A program made the translations under genes and the position numbers. Source: Macrotrachela quadricornifera (taxonomy: Eukaryota; Rotifera; Eurotatoria; Philodinida; Philodinidae). Taken from it: a stretch of 64,000 nt of DNA. Position 1 is the first letter of the stretch. The number at the start of each line of letters is the position of its first letter. The notes under the pieces are model-generated. The model saw only the letters and a program-made list of their open reading frames with translations, had not been told where the DNA came from and searched no databases. The stretch covers positions 785,466-849,465 of the forward strand of contig JAJEKB010020600.1 in NCBI GenBank assembly GCA_022393335.1. The letters run 5' to 3'. Positions 47,476-59,069 of the stretch are shown here, in pieces.

Positions 47476-47947
47476 CATGAAAGATAAAAAAAACTAGATA
47501 ATTCTTTTCTGAATTATGTAATCTACTTTTTTTTTATTTTCTTAAGATTCGGAGTTAAATAGTAGTACATAATTGTTAGTTTGATCCTTTCTCCTATTTA
47601 TTCATCCTCAAATGATACGAACGAATTGAACTATTATAGATATTATTTTATTCTTTTGAAGTTTTATTATGACGAAAATTATCTTTGAATACAAAAACAT
47701 GTAATAACTTTCATTATTTCGAATTCGTATCATGTCTTTTTCATTTTCTCGGAATGAATATTTCAAATTAGTTGAAGATTTTTTTATGAAGCATGCTATC
47801 ATCTTTACATGTGTCTGGATTTTCTATTGCTTTTTTTCTCTGATCTGAATGGAGAAACATATCTTACACCGATTCTGTCAAAATTTATTAAAGATGAAAC
47901 ATACAAATTAGTTACTGATGGATATAAATGCGAAAGAAAGAATGACA
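47476..47947. other. Convergent intergenic spacer, no gene seen
   Basis: 472 bp between the ends of the protease (+) and ART-TPR (-) genes. AT-rich 3' flanks only. Confidence 0.5.
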
Positions 47948-50000
47948 TTATTTGAGTCTATCGGAGATACGCTGAATGTCTTGATTGATTATACCAATAA
48001 ATGGATGTGTTGGAGATAATGTTGCATGAAATATGGTTGAAGCTTTCTGATAATGGTTTAATGCTTGTTGAAAATCTTGTTTGCCAGCATAAAGAAGACC
48101 AAGATTATAATGTGTCATTGCAATATCTTGATGTTGACTAGGAAGAGATTTTTGATAGATGTCTAATGCTTTATTATAATATTGTAATGCAAGATCAGGA
48201 TAATTTAGACATAAATAAATGCCAGCAATACAATGAACAGATGAACCTATATCCGGATGATTATTAGGAAGGAGTTTTTGACGAATCATTAATGATTTTT
48301 GATGATATTCGAATGCTTCTTGGAATTTTTTCTCTTCTTGATAAACATTTCCTATATTGTGATAACACATAGCAACTTGAAGATTTTCTTCACCAAATAT
48401 TTTCTTGCGAATAGCTAATGCTTTTTTAAAAGATTCAAGTGCATCCTTACGATTTCCTTTTCGAAAATGAACTTCACCAATACTATTGTAAGTAGTGGCG
48501 ATAGCAGAATCATCCGATTGACGTGTGTTTTTATATAATTCAAGTGCTTTAGAGAACCATTTTAGACTTGAATCATAATCACCTTGATGATTAGCTATCA
48601 TACCAAGATTATTATAGCAAGGACCCAAATCTACATGATCTTGAGGCAATTCATTTAATAAATGATCATAATATTTTTTTGCTTTATCGTATTGTCCCAT
48701 TTTAAATAATAGAATACCAAATGAGAAAATACTTGATCCTGTATCATTTATATCATATTCTTTTTTCATATTATCATAAATCGGTTTTAAACTATTCTCA
48801 TTATCACTACACAATGTCATTTGCATAACCCATACTCGATCTTGATAATCAATATTAACCAATCGAAATATCGATCCTAACATAATCAATACTTCTTCTT
48901 CATTAGTAAAGAAGCTGTGTGATGTAATATTTGCAAATGGTTTAATGCCAACAAGTGTCGGATCAAGATCAATTTCGAATAGAATACGTTGAAGATTTCC
49001 CGATGCTGTTGAACTATGAAGAAATGACAAAGCGAGTCGACGATCGATACTAGTTGAAAGAAATGAATTCATCGAGATGAATTGTCCAATCGATGTTTTT
49101 AATGCTTGTAATTCATCGTTCGATATTAATTGACCTCGATAAACTCGACAGAAAGTTGGACATTGAAGTTGTTTCAGTTGTTTATGCATATCACGAATAA
49201 AAAAACGAAAGAGAAAGAGTAAATCAATATTTTGTGTTCGAAGAGCCTTATTCAATAATCGATAGAGAAATGACTCTCTCGTATACCACCATAGAGCACG
49301 TTCAGACGAATAATCTCGTTCGAATTCATCGATAATAGCTAGTTCACTTGGATTATCTTTATAAAATTTCTTGCATAAATCCATTAGTTCATTTTTATCC
49401 GTTGCTTTTGGTTTCATGTTAATAAGACAATCGATCAATAGTTGAGAATGAACAAATTGTCCATTAAGTCCTTCGGTTGATTTTTCTTCATTGTTGGTCG
49501 TATTAAAAATATTGATGGAAAGAAATTCATTAACTTTTCTACTAGTTCTTATCGTTTGATCCGATAGGATTTGATCAACGAGTGCATTCAATTGTAAAGT
49601 CATACCTTTAACCTACAAATATATGGTCATTTAATTTTTCAGTGATTTTCTCACTTACTTTTTCGAATGATTTCGTCCAATCATTGCTTCGTTTTACATC
49701 TGAACCGTAGATGTAGATTGAAACAATCTGTTGTAGTGCATGAATGCGAGGTACTATTTCTTGACCTAGTCGATCGATAACAATGAAGATAATTCGATTT
49801 TCTTCAGGCATCGATCGCATGTATGATTCACATTGATCAACATTGTCAAATATTGTTATATGATTAATTAATTTCCGGAGTCGGTTCTGAGTATCAATAA
49901 ATTCTTTGCTCTCTTTTACTGCAGAATCGAGCCAAACTATAGAGTAAGTTTCTAGATTATTGTCATGTACTTCGGTTAACACACTATCAGCTGCTGCCAT
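47948..50000 (-). CDS. Arginine-type mono-ADP-ribosyltransferase fused to TPR repeats
   Basis: Exon 1 is 50000-49659 and exon 2 is 49612-47948, with a phase-0 46-bp intron; 668 aa. The N-terminal 114 residues (ETYSIVWLDSAVKESKEF..., IYIYGSDVKRSNDW) form a domain often found before ART in bdelloid proteins. The ART domain lies at about residues 220-390 with the R-S-E signature: CRVYRGQ, SFLSTS, and NEEEVLI (E-x-E intact, predicting arginine-specific transfer). From about residue 400 there are five to six 42-residue TPRs of kinesin-light-chain type (CYNNLGMIANHQGDYDSSLK, CYHNIGNVYQEEKKFQEAFE). No signal peptide, so cytosolic. It uses NAD+ to modify proteins; the TPRs probably select partners. 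Such fusions are expanded in bdelloids. Confidence 0.88.
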
Positions 50001-51351
50001 TTGATATACTTTTTTTTCTGTTGTTGTAGTTACACGTTGATTCTCGTCGATGTTGAATAGAAATTCTCAAAGAAATAACTTTATTTTGAGTCGCTGTTAC
50101 GTTAAGTTTGTAGAAAAAGAAAACGACTTTTTTTTGCGTTCTTCATTTGTTGGTTAACGACAGCATCCGTGCATATCAACGTTGTATTGACAGTAGACAA
50201 CATGAGCGAGCGCACGAGGATCAAAGGAAAAGAAAATGTTATCAACATTATGTAGCAAGAAGAATTCATCTGACAAAGTCATATAGATTGTTGATGAAAG
50301 GAAAACAAAAAAACACATCAATGTATTTTAAAAGGTCGATAAAGTATATTGTAGAAGTTTCATAAGTTGACCAATGCGTCGGTGTTCATCATAAATTGAC
50401 CCTTAGTTCTTATGTTTGATCGTTATATAAAGTATCTCTTAATTATATCTGATGATAGGACCAACGAAAAAATTCGAATCTTGAGTCCTATGTTCCTACA
50501 AAATTTCAAGTGGAAATCGAAAATCAGTGTTGCTTGTGTTGTTGACAAGATCACCCTCCTTCGCCATCCAATAAATAACTTATGAAACTTACTCTTCAGG
50601 GCACATATTTGGTTAAGTGATCAATAAAAATAAGTGTCGAAGCGTAGAAATAAGTTTGAAGACAGATGGTTTACAATAAAGGAAAGTTGTTAAAGAATTT
50701 GAGTTATCGCACTTTTACCGCTTCTTTTTTTTTCTATGTTGTCATGCATGACAAAAAAAGAAGAAATTAAGATAAGAAGAAAGAAAAAATAACAATAATA
50801 CACATTCTATCTGCTCTTATTTTACTGAAATAGTTAAGTTCTGTTTAATTATACAACAAATCAAGCGAATGATCCTCAATAAAATTCTACAAAATTAGCA
50901 TTTTCGGATCGAATGAGGAAAAAATTTAATTTCAAGACTTTCTATTTCGTGTGCTACTACTTTAATAACATTATGATAAAAAATAACGAACACTATAATC
51001 ATAATAGTGCACCACAACTTAATGTCGTACAATAATCGTTTCCATACGTTCAAAGAGCCGTTTCTGAAAATCAAACATCTGTTAACTGCAACATTCCATT
51101 TACAATCGTCGCTTATGGTTGCTCATAAGATGTCAATTCTACTACCAGAATAAAAGAAATTCTCTCTAACGTATGAAAAAAATACCCAAGTTATTTTCAT
51201 GTAGACACCGCACAATTTATCACCATTACTTTGATTCTTTCCTCTCTCGCAAATAATGGTACGAGCGCAATAAGAAACTCTCAACAGTAGATTTCTAGCA
51301 GAGTTAACCATTTAATCAGCATATTATAATTGCCGGAAATATTAATAAAAC
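50001..51351. other. Upstream of ART-TPR, no gene seen
   Basis: AT-rich DNA. A 12-base palindrome GTCATGCATGAC lies near 50741 inside a larger CTTCTTTTTT/AAAAAAGAAG hairpin, which may be a small foldback insertion. Short frames on both strands lack recognisable features. Confidence 0.4.
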
Positions 51352-51630
51352 AATGGAATACAGCTTAGAAGAAATGATGATGTATATTTGTCCAAATCCC
51401 GATGTTGCAATTGGTATTCATCAATAGTTGACTCAAGCTACATTTCAACAAAAATTAAATGATCTAATTGAATCACCCACTCCACAAGCACCAAAATAGA
51501 ACTTAGATTCGAATGGTAATGATAGTACGATGAACTTATACCATTTGATCAATTGAATTTATCTTTCTCTACAACAAAAACAATGTATTTGTGAAGGTAT
51601 ACTTACATTGACTGTCAACAGTTGATTTTA
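51352..51630 (+). pseudogene. Unidentified gene relic with in-frame amber codons
   Basis: From ATG 51352 one frame reads MEYSLEEMMMYICPNPDVAI then GIHQ, a TAG, then LTQATFQQKLNDLIESPTPQ then APK, TAG, 'NLDSNGNDSTMNLYHLIN', TGA, 'IYLSLQQKQCICEGI'. The frame itself is kept across nearly 280 bases, and the peptide has ordinary helical coding composition, but three stops break it. The family is not recognised. Two of the stops fall where Gln (CAG) would fit the surrounding sequence, as after single C-to-T changes. Confidence 0.5.
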
Positions 51631-52291
51631 TCCAATTTTGAAAAACTCCAGGACAGTGTCAACAATCAAATAAAGGTAAAATACAGTATAGCAAATACTA
51701 ATGTTAATGAAAGCCACTGCCGACAAAATAAATATTGAATATCCCATTTTTATTTTCTTAAAACATGTCTATGTGAGATGACATCGAGTACTGCTTGTAT
51801 TAGTTGGTTTCAATTGTTGTACCGTTAAAAACTGACCTATTTAACGTTATTTTGATATTAGCCGTGGCTAGTATGACTTCACCGTTATATATGTTAAACC
51901 ATCCTGCATGAATTCGTCATTTTTTTAGGAAAAAATGACTGAAACCAAGAAATATCAATATTTTGATAGGATATGAAACAGAATTTTATCAAGTTTTCGG
52001 CTGTTCTAAGATCTTAGAAGATATGATTCGGATTATTATGATTTCTAAATATAAAAAGACACTAAATTTTTCCCGACAAACTAAGAATAGCGAACAAAAG
52101 GTTTAGAAAAAGCAAGTCCTCTGTTTCCAACAGTCATGATCATCAATTTAATCAAAAAATCAATTCAGCAGCACATTACATCTTAACAGTAAAAGAGAAA
52201 CATTGAGTACATCCTCATCATCAATTCAAAGGAAAAATTTAGTGGCGAATCGTTCTATATAAGGTTGATCGATCGTCTGATGAACCTTGTC
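51631..52291. other. Intergenic, no gene seen
   Basis: AT-rich spacer before the 3' end of kelch D. Nothing recognisable. Confidence 0.45.
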
Positions 52292-55007
52292 CTAATATAT
52301 TTCTGCACTGTCCAAAATTACATCAGCAGACCCACCAGTCACTAAAACTTTTCCGTTTGGTAACAACGATGCTGTGTGTGAATATCGTGCATTATTCATA
52401 TTGCCAATTGTTGTCCAATTTCCTGTTATTGGATCATATAACTCAGAGCTATTTAATTTCCCAAGTCCCAAACCACCAGTAACTAATACATTTCCATTTA
52501 GTAACATACATGCCGCATGCATATATCGTGCATAATTCATACTACTAGCATTTGTCCAAGTTCCAGTTGATGGGTTATATAGCTCAGCACTACGTCGAAC
52601 AACAATAGTATCAGATTCACCGGTAACTAATACATTTCCATTTGGTAATACAGATGCTGTATGGTAGAATCGTTCATGATGCATGCTTCCACTAATTGTC
52701 CAAGTTCCTGTTGATGGATCATATAATTCAGTATTATTCAGAAATCCACCACTCATCCCACCTGTAACTAATACTTTTCCATTTGTTAATACAGATGCTG
52801 TGTGTCCTAATCGTGCATGATTCATGTTACCGGTAGTTGTCCAAATTCTTGTCAATGGATCATATAGTTCGGAACTATTTAATTCCCCCAATCCCAACCC
52901 ACCAGTAACTAATATGTTTCCATTATTTAATACTGAGACTGTGTGAAGATATCGTGCATATTTCATGCTACCCGTAGTTGTCCACGTTTTTGTTGATGGA
53001 TCATATAATTCAGCAGCATTTAATGAACTACCATCATTATCTCCACCAGTAACTAATACTTTTCCATTTGTTAATACCGATGCCGTGTGCATAGATCGTG
53101 CATGTTTCATTCTACCAACAATTGTCCAATTTCCTGTTGATGGATCATACAATTCAACACTATTAAGGGAAACTTCACCATTATCTCCTCCAGTGACTAA
53201 CACTTTTCCATCTGTTAATACAGATGCTGTATGCATATATCGTGGGTAATGCATGCTGCCAGTATTAATCCATTCTAAACAAAAACATTTGAATGTATTC
53301 ATTCTAAGAAAAATGGACAGTTTTAAAATAATAATACAAAATCTATTCGATACTAATATATAATCTTTGTACTCAATTCATATGAGTGTGTAACTAATGA
53401 ATAGAAGATTAAGTCGAAATTTTCTGAAAAACATAAATAGATATACTATAATGAAAACGAATTGAATGATACCCATTTTATGCCAAAATTAGATTATTTC
53501 TTTCTTTGAATCAGTCTACGTTTATACGCAAATGATCGAAATAAAAATCACTACATGGCGTAGGAAAATAAGGAGCACAGTATTTTCAATCAAAACTTAT
53601 ATTGTTTCTATTTTCATTACTTATTGATTGATCGTTCTCTAGAATGTTCATAGCTGAATTATGTTCGAAATACTGAAATAGTTTTTCTAACAGATTTTAA
53701 ATATCAGTGACGTTTAAAATTGTTCACAAGTGCTATAGAATTCTAAAATCAATTGTTGTCTTTAAATTTACATTAGCTGTAAATGAAACATTTTATGTTA
53801 AAAAATAGGGTAAATAATAGAATAGTTAGCATGGGTATTACTATTAGCTCATTTTTTTCTTCCGATGAAGAGTGAACCATTCATGGTAAGATCACTGATT
53901 CTTCTCATGATAGCGTTGCATCAAGCGTAACATTCGAAATGGCGACGTCTTCCAAACTTCTTTGTTGATGAATCGTTTGCTAAAGACTGGATCATTGAAA
54001 ACAAGAGATGTTAGGTTCTTTACCTAAAAAACTTCAACATTCTGGGTCCAAAAGTGAGAATATTATAAGATCTACTCAATCTTTTTACTATAATCGTCGA
54101 AAATTTTAAAAAGTGGTAACAACTCTTGATATTAAAATCGCAGAGATTTTAATTATGCTACGAAATTTCTCGTTGAATCTTATGTCTTTCAATGATAAAT
54201 ATTTTAAAGAAATTGTATTTTAAATAAAAAATATGAAATCATGAGTTTTTCTTCTTTCTAGTAGTTCTTATTCTGTTCTCGCTTTTAAATAACGGAAAAA
54301 TTTTCCTAATTAAGTTTTACCAGTTATGTAACCTTATTTAGGACTAAACTTCACATTTGATGATATAAGAATAAACATACCATGTGAAAATATCAAATGA
54401 ACGTTAGTTCCATACAAATTAGTATATGTTGGCGAGCAATATAAACTTGCAGCCAGACAATTGAATAGGTATTACTCTTTAGGATTTGATTCTAACAAGA
54501 AAATGTAAGTTTTTCAAAAGAAAGTCAACAAACACTGCCTGTCTTCTAAGATCCATTTGTTACGTGTCTTTCTTATGGAGAAAAAAGATGAATACTGAAT
54601 CTGTGAATCCTTATGGACATCGGCATCTCCAGAACTCATGTGTATTGTTGTTCTCTTTCTTCAGAATCCATTTAAGGTTAAGAAATATGACAACTTACCT
54701 GACTGTATAGTGATGATGTTGGTTGTTGTGTTCTTCGATGCAAGAATGACGATTTTTAACACCAGAAAAAGAGTAACTATAAAATTTGTTTCCATAATAA
54801 AAGAAATGATGATGATCATAAAACAATGATGATGGTATCTGATAGATAGAATCATCGACCACTAATACATCTGTCTTACATAGAGTGTTGCACTGATCTT
54901 AACAGATACGCATGATAAATCTCTAATGACTTTAGATTGGCCTTCATTGCTTTTAAGAACTAAGGATCGAAATCTCTAAGGAGTGTTAGCATCATATGTG
55001 AGTCATA

Positions 55008-55050
55008 GGAAGGGAAGGAAAGGAAAGGAAAGGAAAGGAAAGGAAAAGAA
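55008..55050 (+). repeat. (AAAGG)n simple repeat
   Basis: About eight copies of the pentamer GGAAA, with a GGGAA variant first, inside the insertion that splits kelch D. Confidence 0.9.
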
Positions 55051-55079
55051 ACATATGTGCTTAACATGGAGGAAAAAGA

Positions 55080-55153
55080 CGACCTTCGTGGGACTCGAAC
55101 CCACACCTTCTGCTATCCGGGCAGATGTCCTAAGCCAGTTAGACTAGAAGGAC
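55080..55153 (-). tRNA. tRNA-like Pol III unit (anticodon position GGA)
   Basis: A 74-nt cloverleaf on the minus strand. Acceptor GTCCTTC/GAAGGTC (one T-T mismatch), D arm with box A TAGTCTAACTGG (A14, GG, A21 present), anticodon stem TCTGC/GCAGA, loop CCGGATA, short variable loop, T arm GTGGG-TTCGAGT-CCCAC with a perfect box B GTTCGAGTC. A TTTTT terminator follows at 55077-55073. By position the anticodon is GGA (Ser), but Ser tRNAs need a long variable arm, and the universal T33 reads C. It is therefore probably a tRNA pseudogene or the head of a tRNA-derived SINE with a working Pol III promoter. Confidence 0.6.
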
Positions 55154-55244
55154 CATCTAATCCTCCGTATAGCGTTGTGATGTATAATCACAAGCGCTAA
55201 CACCTCCCCCGTTACCGGAGAGATCCCGGGTCACGGCACCAAAA

Positions 55245-55578
55245 TGTGAGCTCTCTCTGAGTAATGAATAAAACCCTGTCTGCAGAGGGAGAGAGAAACT
55301 GCACTGTAATAATGTATTTGAAAGAAACAAAAAAGAAAAGAATCGACAAACAAACGAGGTGGAACTGACTCCAAAACGAACAAAACACACCATCATATAA
55401 GAAAACGAAATAGAGAGAAAGAATGGTATCAAAGATAACATTCTTTCTCAAAAAACAGAACACGCTGCGAAGAAGAACAAAACACAATGTAAGTGAGAAA
55501 AAGAAAGAATGTCTCTAAAAGTGATGTACTATGGAGGAGAAGGAGAAACGATAGCGAGGACACTCGTCATCGCTAACA
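55245..55578 (-). mobile_element. Candidate LTR followed by a primer-binding site
   Basis: A 334-bp minus-strand segment starts TGTTAGCGATGACG and ends GAGAGCTCACA (TG...CA). Three bases later comes TGGTGCCGTGACCCGG (55241-55226), which begins TGG as a retrotransposon primer-binding site should and would pair with a tRNA 3' end of CCGGGTCACGGCACCA. No gag, pol or second LTR follows, so this would be a truncated 5' end. The call rests on these end signals alone. Confidence 0.45.
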
Positions 55579-55879
55579 AGGAGTTTATCAAAATTCTTCA
55601 GTTCAATTTTCTCGTTTGAAGAAAGCTTATTTCTCGGGACTATTCAAGTTTTATAAAATCTACTTATTTTCTTAAAATAGATCTCGAGAAACCATACTAT
55701 AAACCAGAATTTCTTGACTTCAGAAACATAACCTTCCCTTGACTAAAATAGTCGAAATCAGATACGTGAGTGGTCTGTCAATGGTACAGTGAACGATATA
55801 ACATCATCGTTGCATTCCTAACATGGTCTATTATTCTTAGTGATGTACTTACTGTAGAGCTGCCTATTATACATGCTAT

Positions 55880-56110
55880 ATTCTGCAAGTAACTTAAATT
55901 TAAAAAAGAATGAGATATTATTTGAACTATTTTATATTTGTTTATCACTCTCATAGAAGTAACAAAAGATAAGTAATATTATCTCTAACGCAAATAGTTT
56001 CGTTATGCTATTATCTTTATATAATAAATTTTACATATGAGCGTGATAGTGCAAAACTATGCTTCATTTCTAAGTTTTAACATTCAAGCCATTGTGATAT
56101 TCGATTTTTG
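55880..56110 (-). promoter_or_regulatory. Diverged kelch-family upstream block (kelch D)
   Basis: Matches the blocks before kelch B and C over 'ACTNTTTATATTTGTYTATCACT', 'GTRACAAAAGATAARTAATAT' and 'TTATCTTTATATAAYAAATTTTACAT', though clearly diverged. It sits directly upstream of the stranded 5' piece of kelch D exon 1, confirming that the insertion lies inside the exon. Persistence of these words over greater divergence than in B/C is some support for a regulatory role. Confidence 0.55.
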
Positions 56111-56584
56111 AAGAATAAAATTCATATAAGAGATCGACTCGTTTGCAAATTATCAGCAATGTACATATAAGGAACATAATCTGACTACAGTAAATCAGTA
56201 AGATTTCATGTATATATCCTATCTTTTTGATGAGTATACGAAATTAATCGGATAAGCTTGTATCTTTTTAGGGCAAAATTCATTTATAACTATCTTCGAA
56301 TAAAATAGCCGATGCAAAAAAAATCCAAGACTGACTTCCAGGAAAGTGATGTTGTTCTCTTGGAGACTTCTTTATGATATCCAGCTTTCTAATGACCTTT
56401 GTTTTTCGAATGGAATCGAATGAATCATTTTTCTTGAACATCTATTTTTTCTGATCGTTTTGATTGTTGACACATTTTTGAACTAAGTGAAAGAAAACAA
56501 GATTACATTTAAAACAATAAAAATTTTTTATTCTCAATTTATATTAATATTTAAATGTATTTAATATTGATGTTCTTTGATTTC

Positions 56585-56860
56585 TTCAACAATGTTTTTC
56601 TCCCATCATTCGCGAGCTCAACCTCGACAGTCTGAATAATATTTTCCGGGTACAACTTCATTTCATACAGTAGAAAACAGATTTATTTGAATGCCTCTAA
56701 GAGGTGTTTTGAGGCGAAGTAATTGAAACGGAACAAAGAAATATTGAAATATATCCATATATCTTTGAATGTCTGTATCAACTGCCCCAGGAAGAAGAAC
56801 ATATGCTTTCAGACATTGTGCACTGAAACAATGACGTAATTCAACGATATATCAGGTGCG
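56585..56860 (-). pseudogene. Retinol-dehydrogenase-like SDR C-terminal relic
   Basis: On the minus strand one frame reads CLKAYVLLPGAVDTDIQRYM, then FFVPFQLLRLKTPLRGIQIN with LFSTV, a TGA, then NEVVPGKYYSDCRVEL. The order HPG-like turn, KTPxxGaQ and GKYYSDC is the C-terminal part of retinol dehydrogenase/WWOX-like SDRs. The catalytic core is not visible upstream and a stop interrupts the tail. A dead fragment, and a different subfamily from the SDR relic at 32.5 kb. Confidence 0.65.
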
Positions 56861-59069
56861 CATAAGGAGAAGCTATCACTCAGTATTATTAACACATTCA
56901 AGATGTTTCGATTTTCTCAGAAAATTGCTTTAAAAGACTTATTTTTATGTCCATTCACCTTCAGATAAATCCGCTCGTTAGTCTTTTCGTTATGTGCTGC
57001 CAATTGTTTTTCTTTTTCTTCTTTGTATCATTATGTAAATAGGCCTTTGTCAAGTAGAACTGAACAATTATTCAAGTGTTTCGTTCTATCTTATTTTATT
57101 TTACTATAAAAATGAGATAGCAAAACAAAATTTCGATTACTTCTTGATCACAAACTGCAAGAAAAGGAAGGATCTATGTGCAACCTTTGAAGACACTATT
57201 AACTGCTATGTAAAAAGCAGAAAAACAATTAAGAAAAGCGACTATAAGAATATATATCAGCATTAACTTTCTATTTAGTAAAAGTTATTTTTATAGTGAA
57301 ATAATTATGTAAAACAATTCGAATTATTTCCAAATCTTTTCTTTATTTTCAAAGACACATTTAATTAACTGCATATTTCAGACATAGATTTGATTCAATA
57401 TAGAATACACAATTTCAAGATTTTCAAAAACAAAAAAAAAACAATGCTTCATTTAGGATTTTACTCTTCATAAAAGTGAAATATCTTTCGACTTGAACAG
57501 ATTTGAAATTTAACAAAACTACTTTCTATTCGAAAAATAAATTTATTTATGCATAAAATTTTCAGTAACAATATACTAACAGTTCGATTCTATTCTCTTG
57601 GATTAGTGAACATAATGCAATATAGACAAAGTCATAGAATTAATATCAGTAAAAACAATTAGATCACTGATTTATTAACATGAACCAGTTGACCTTCAAA
57701 AAAAATTTCATCAATATTCTCAACTATCCTGATACTCTAATCAGATTTGTACTATATCTATCACGTTAAAAATATATTGTTTTTCTATTGGAAAATATTT
57801 TAATAAATGATTCACCAAAAATAAATAATCAAAATCAAAGAAATAAGAAAATTTCAATAACACGTTATGATCGATTGCACTGGTTTACCGTGTATGTAAT
57901 ATTGTTTATTTCTTTTGTCAATCGATTTACGTATGATTTATCTTTCTTTTCTCCATCTTTTGCCTTTTTCTCTTTAACCAAATGAAGGTTCTATCTCTAA
58001 GGCAGATAGGCAGTAAAACAAGATATAGAGCGAGTTATGGTAAATATAAAAAGAAAACGTAGTGAGAGTTGATATGACGATTAAAACATTTTTATTTTAA
58101 AAATGATCGTTGAATTTATTGAGGTCGTAACCTGTATTGATAGTTATACTATCACTCAAAGATGATCTCTAAATGGATATTAATCACTGAATAAGAAATG
58201 GTTTAATGTGTTTTTAGCAATGAGATATTTTTGACGAAAGGATTTAAAGAGCTTTCTTTTATGATCATATGTGTTTATCGTTCACTTTTACTATTGATGA
58301 CTGACGTCTATTCATCAATTTGTTTTTTTTTGTATTTCTATAAATCGAATACCAAAAAGTAATAACTTTTCAATCTATCATTTTTCTTTTCTATTCTGTA
58401 TTGCAATTCATGTGAAGAAATATTGTTTCTTTTCCTTCAATATTGTCACAAGCAAAATTTATGACGATAATTCGGCCTTTAGAAGAGACACGTGAGTGTC
58501 TTATTGCTCATACATGTGTTTTTCTTATAGAATAAACAAATCCTGCTTATTTTTTTGTCCTTGCAATTTTACTCAGTATCATACATTATATTTTAGTATA
58601 AAAACGAACGAAGAGTGCGAGACTATACCTTATTCAAAGTATCGTTTCAAATATCAATCTATATACGCAACTGCATCTCTACTAATTTTACGTAAGAGAA
58701 TCTAACAATTTTCTTTATAAAACTTAATTGAAAACTTTTCCAATCGAAGAATTCGAATCTTCAATCGATTTTACAACATTCTTGAGTGTAACTTTTCTAG
58801 TCAGGAGAGGTTTAGTTCAAAAAACTAATTGAATATTATGAAACGTGAATAATCTCCAGAAAATAGGCTTTCCTGACCAAAAAAATCGGATTTAAAAATT
58901 TCGAAAAACTAATTAAAATTTCAGATTTCAGATAATTTATATCCTGAAAGAGTTTAAAGTTTTTTATCATCCTGTATATTTTGATGAAAAATTAGTTGAA
59001 TTCATTGCAATGAAAGTATTCTCATCGTCGGATTTTCAGAACCTTCCGCTTTTTATTTTCTTCTCAATT
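56861..59069. other. Intergenic, one weak exon-like frame
   Basis: AT-rich DNA. At 57806-57985 (+) a frame reads SPKINNQNQRNKKISITRYD then a helix RLHWFTVYVILFISFVNR, which could be a relic exon of a membrane protein; no in-frame ATG or family match is evident. Nothing else is recognisable. Confidence 0.35.

Larger units (their letters stand above)
52292..55874 (-). pseudogene. Kelch D: seven-blade kelch gene with exon 1 split by an insertion
   Basis: Exon 2 (53274-52292) is intact: seven kelch units from INTGSMHYPRYMHTA to VILDSAEIY. The 3' part of exon 1 (54855-54699) encodes HHHCF, a helix (MIIIISFIMETNFIVTLFLV) and LKIVILASKNTTT, aligning without gaps to kelch B, with a good donor and the same phase-1 junction. 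The 5' part lies about 950 bp away at 55874-55821: MYNRQLYSKYITKNNRP aligns residue for residue with MEFQQINSEHVTENNRS, then hits a stop. Between them are an LTR-like segment, a tRNA-like unit and (AAAGG)n. The ATG at 54855 could still give a 379-aa protein with a truncated tail, so expression from a new promoter is possible. Confidence 0.7.

Noticed and set aside
55157..55487. Two overlapping Phe/Ser-rich minus-strand frames of 94 and 91 codons
   Set aside because: They overlap the LTR-like segment and primer-binding site; composition is that of the T-rich LTR, and neither frame has coding features.
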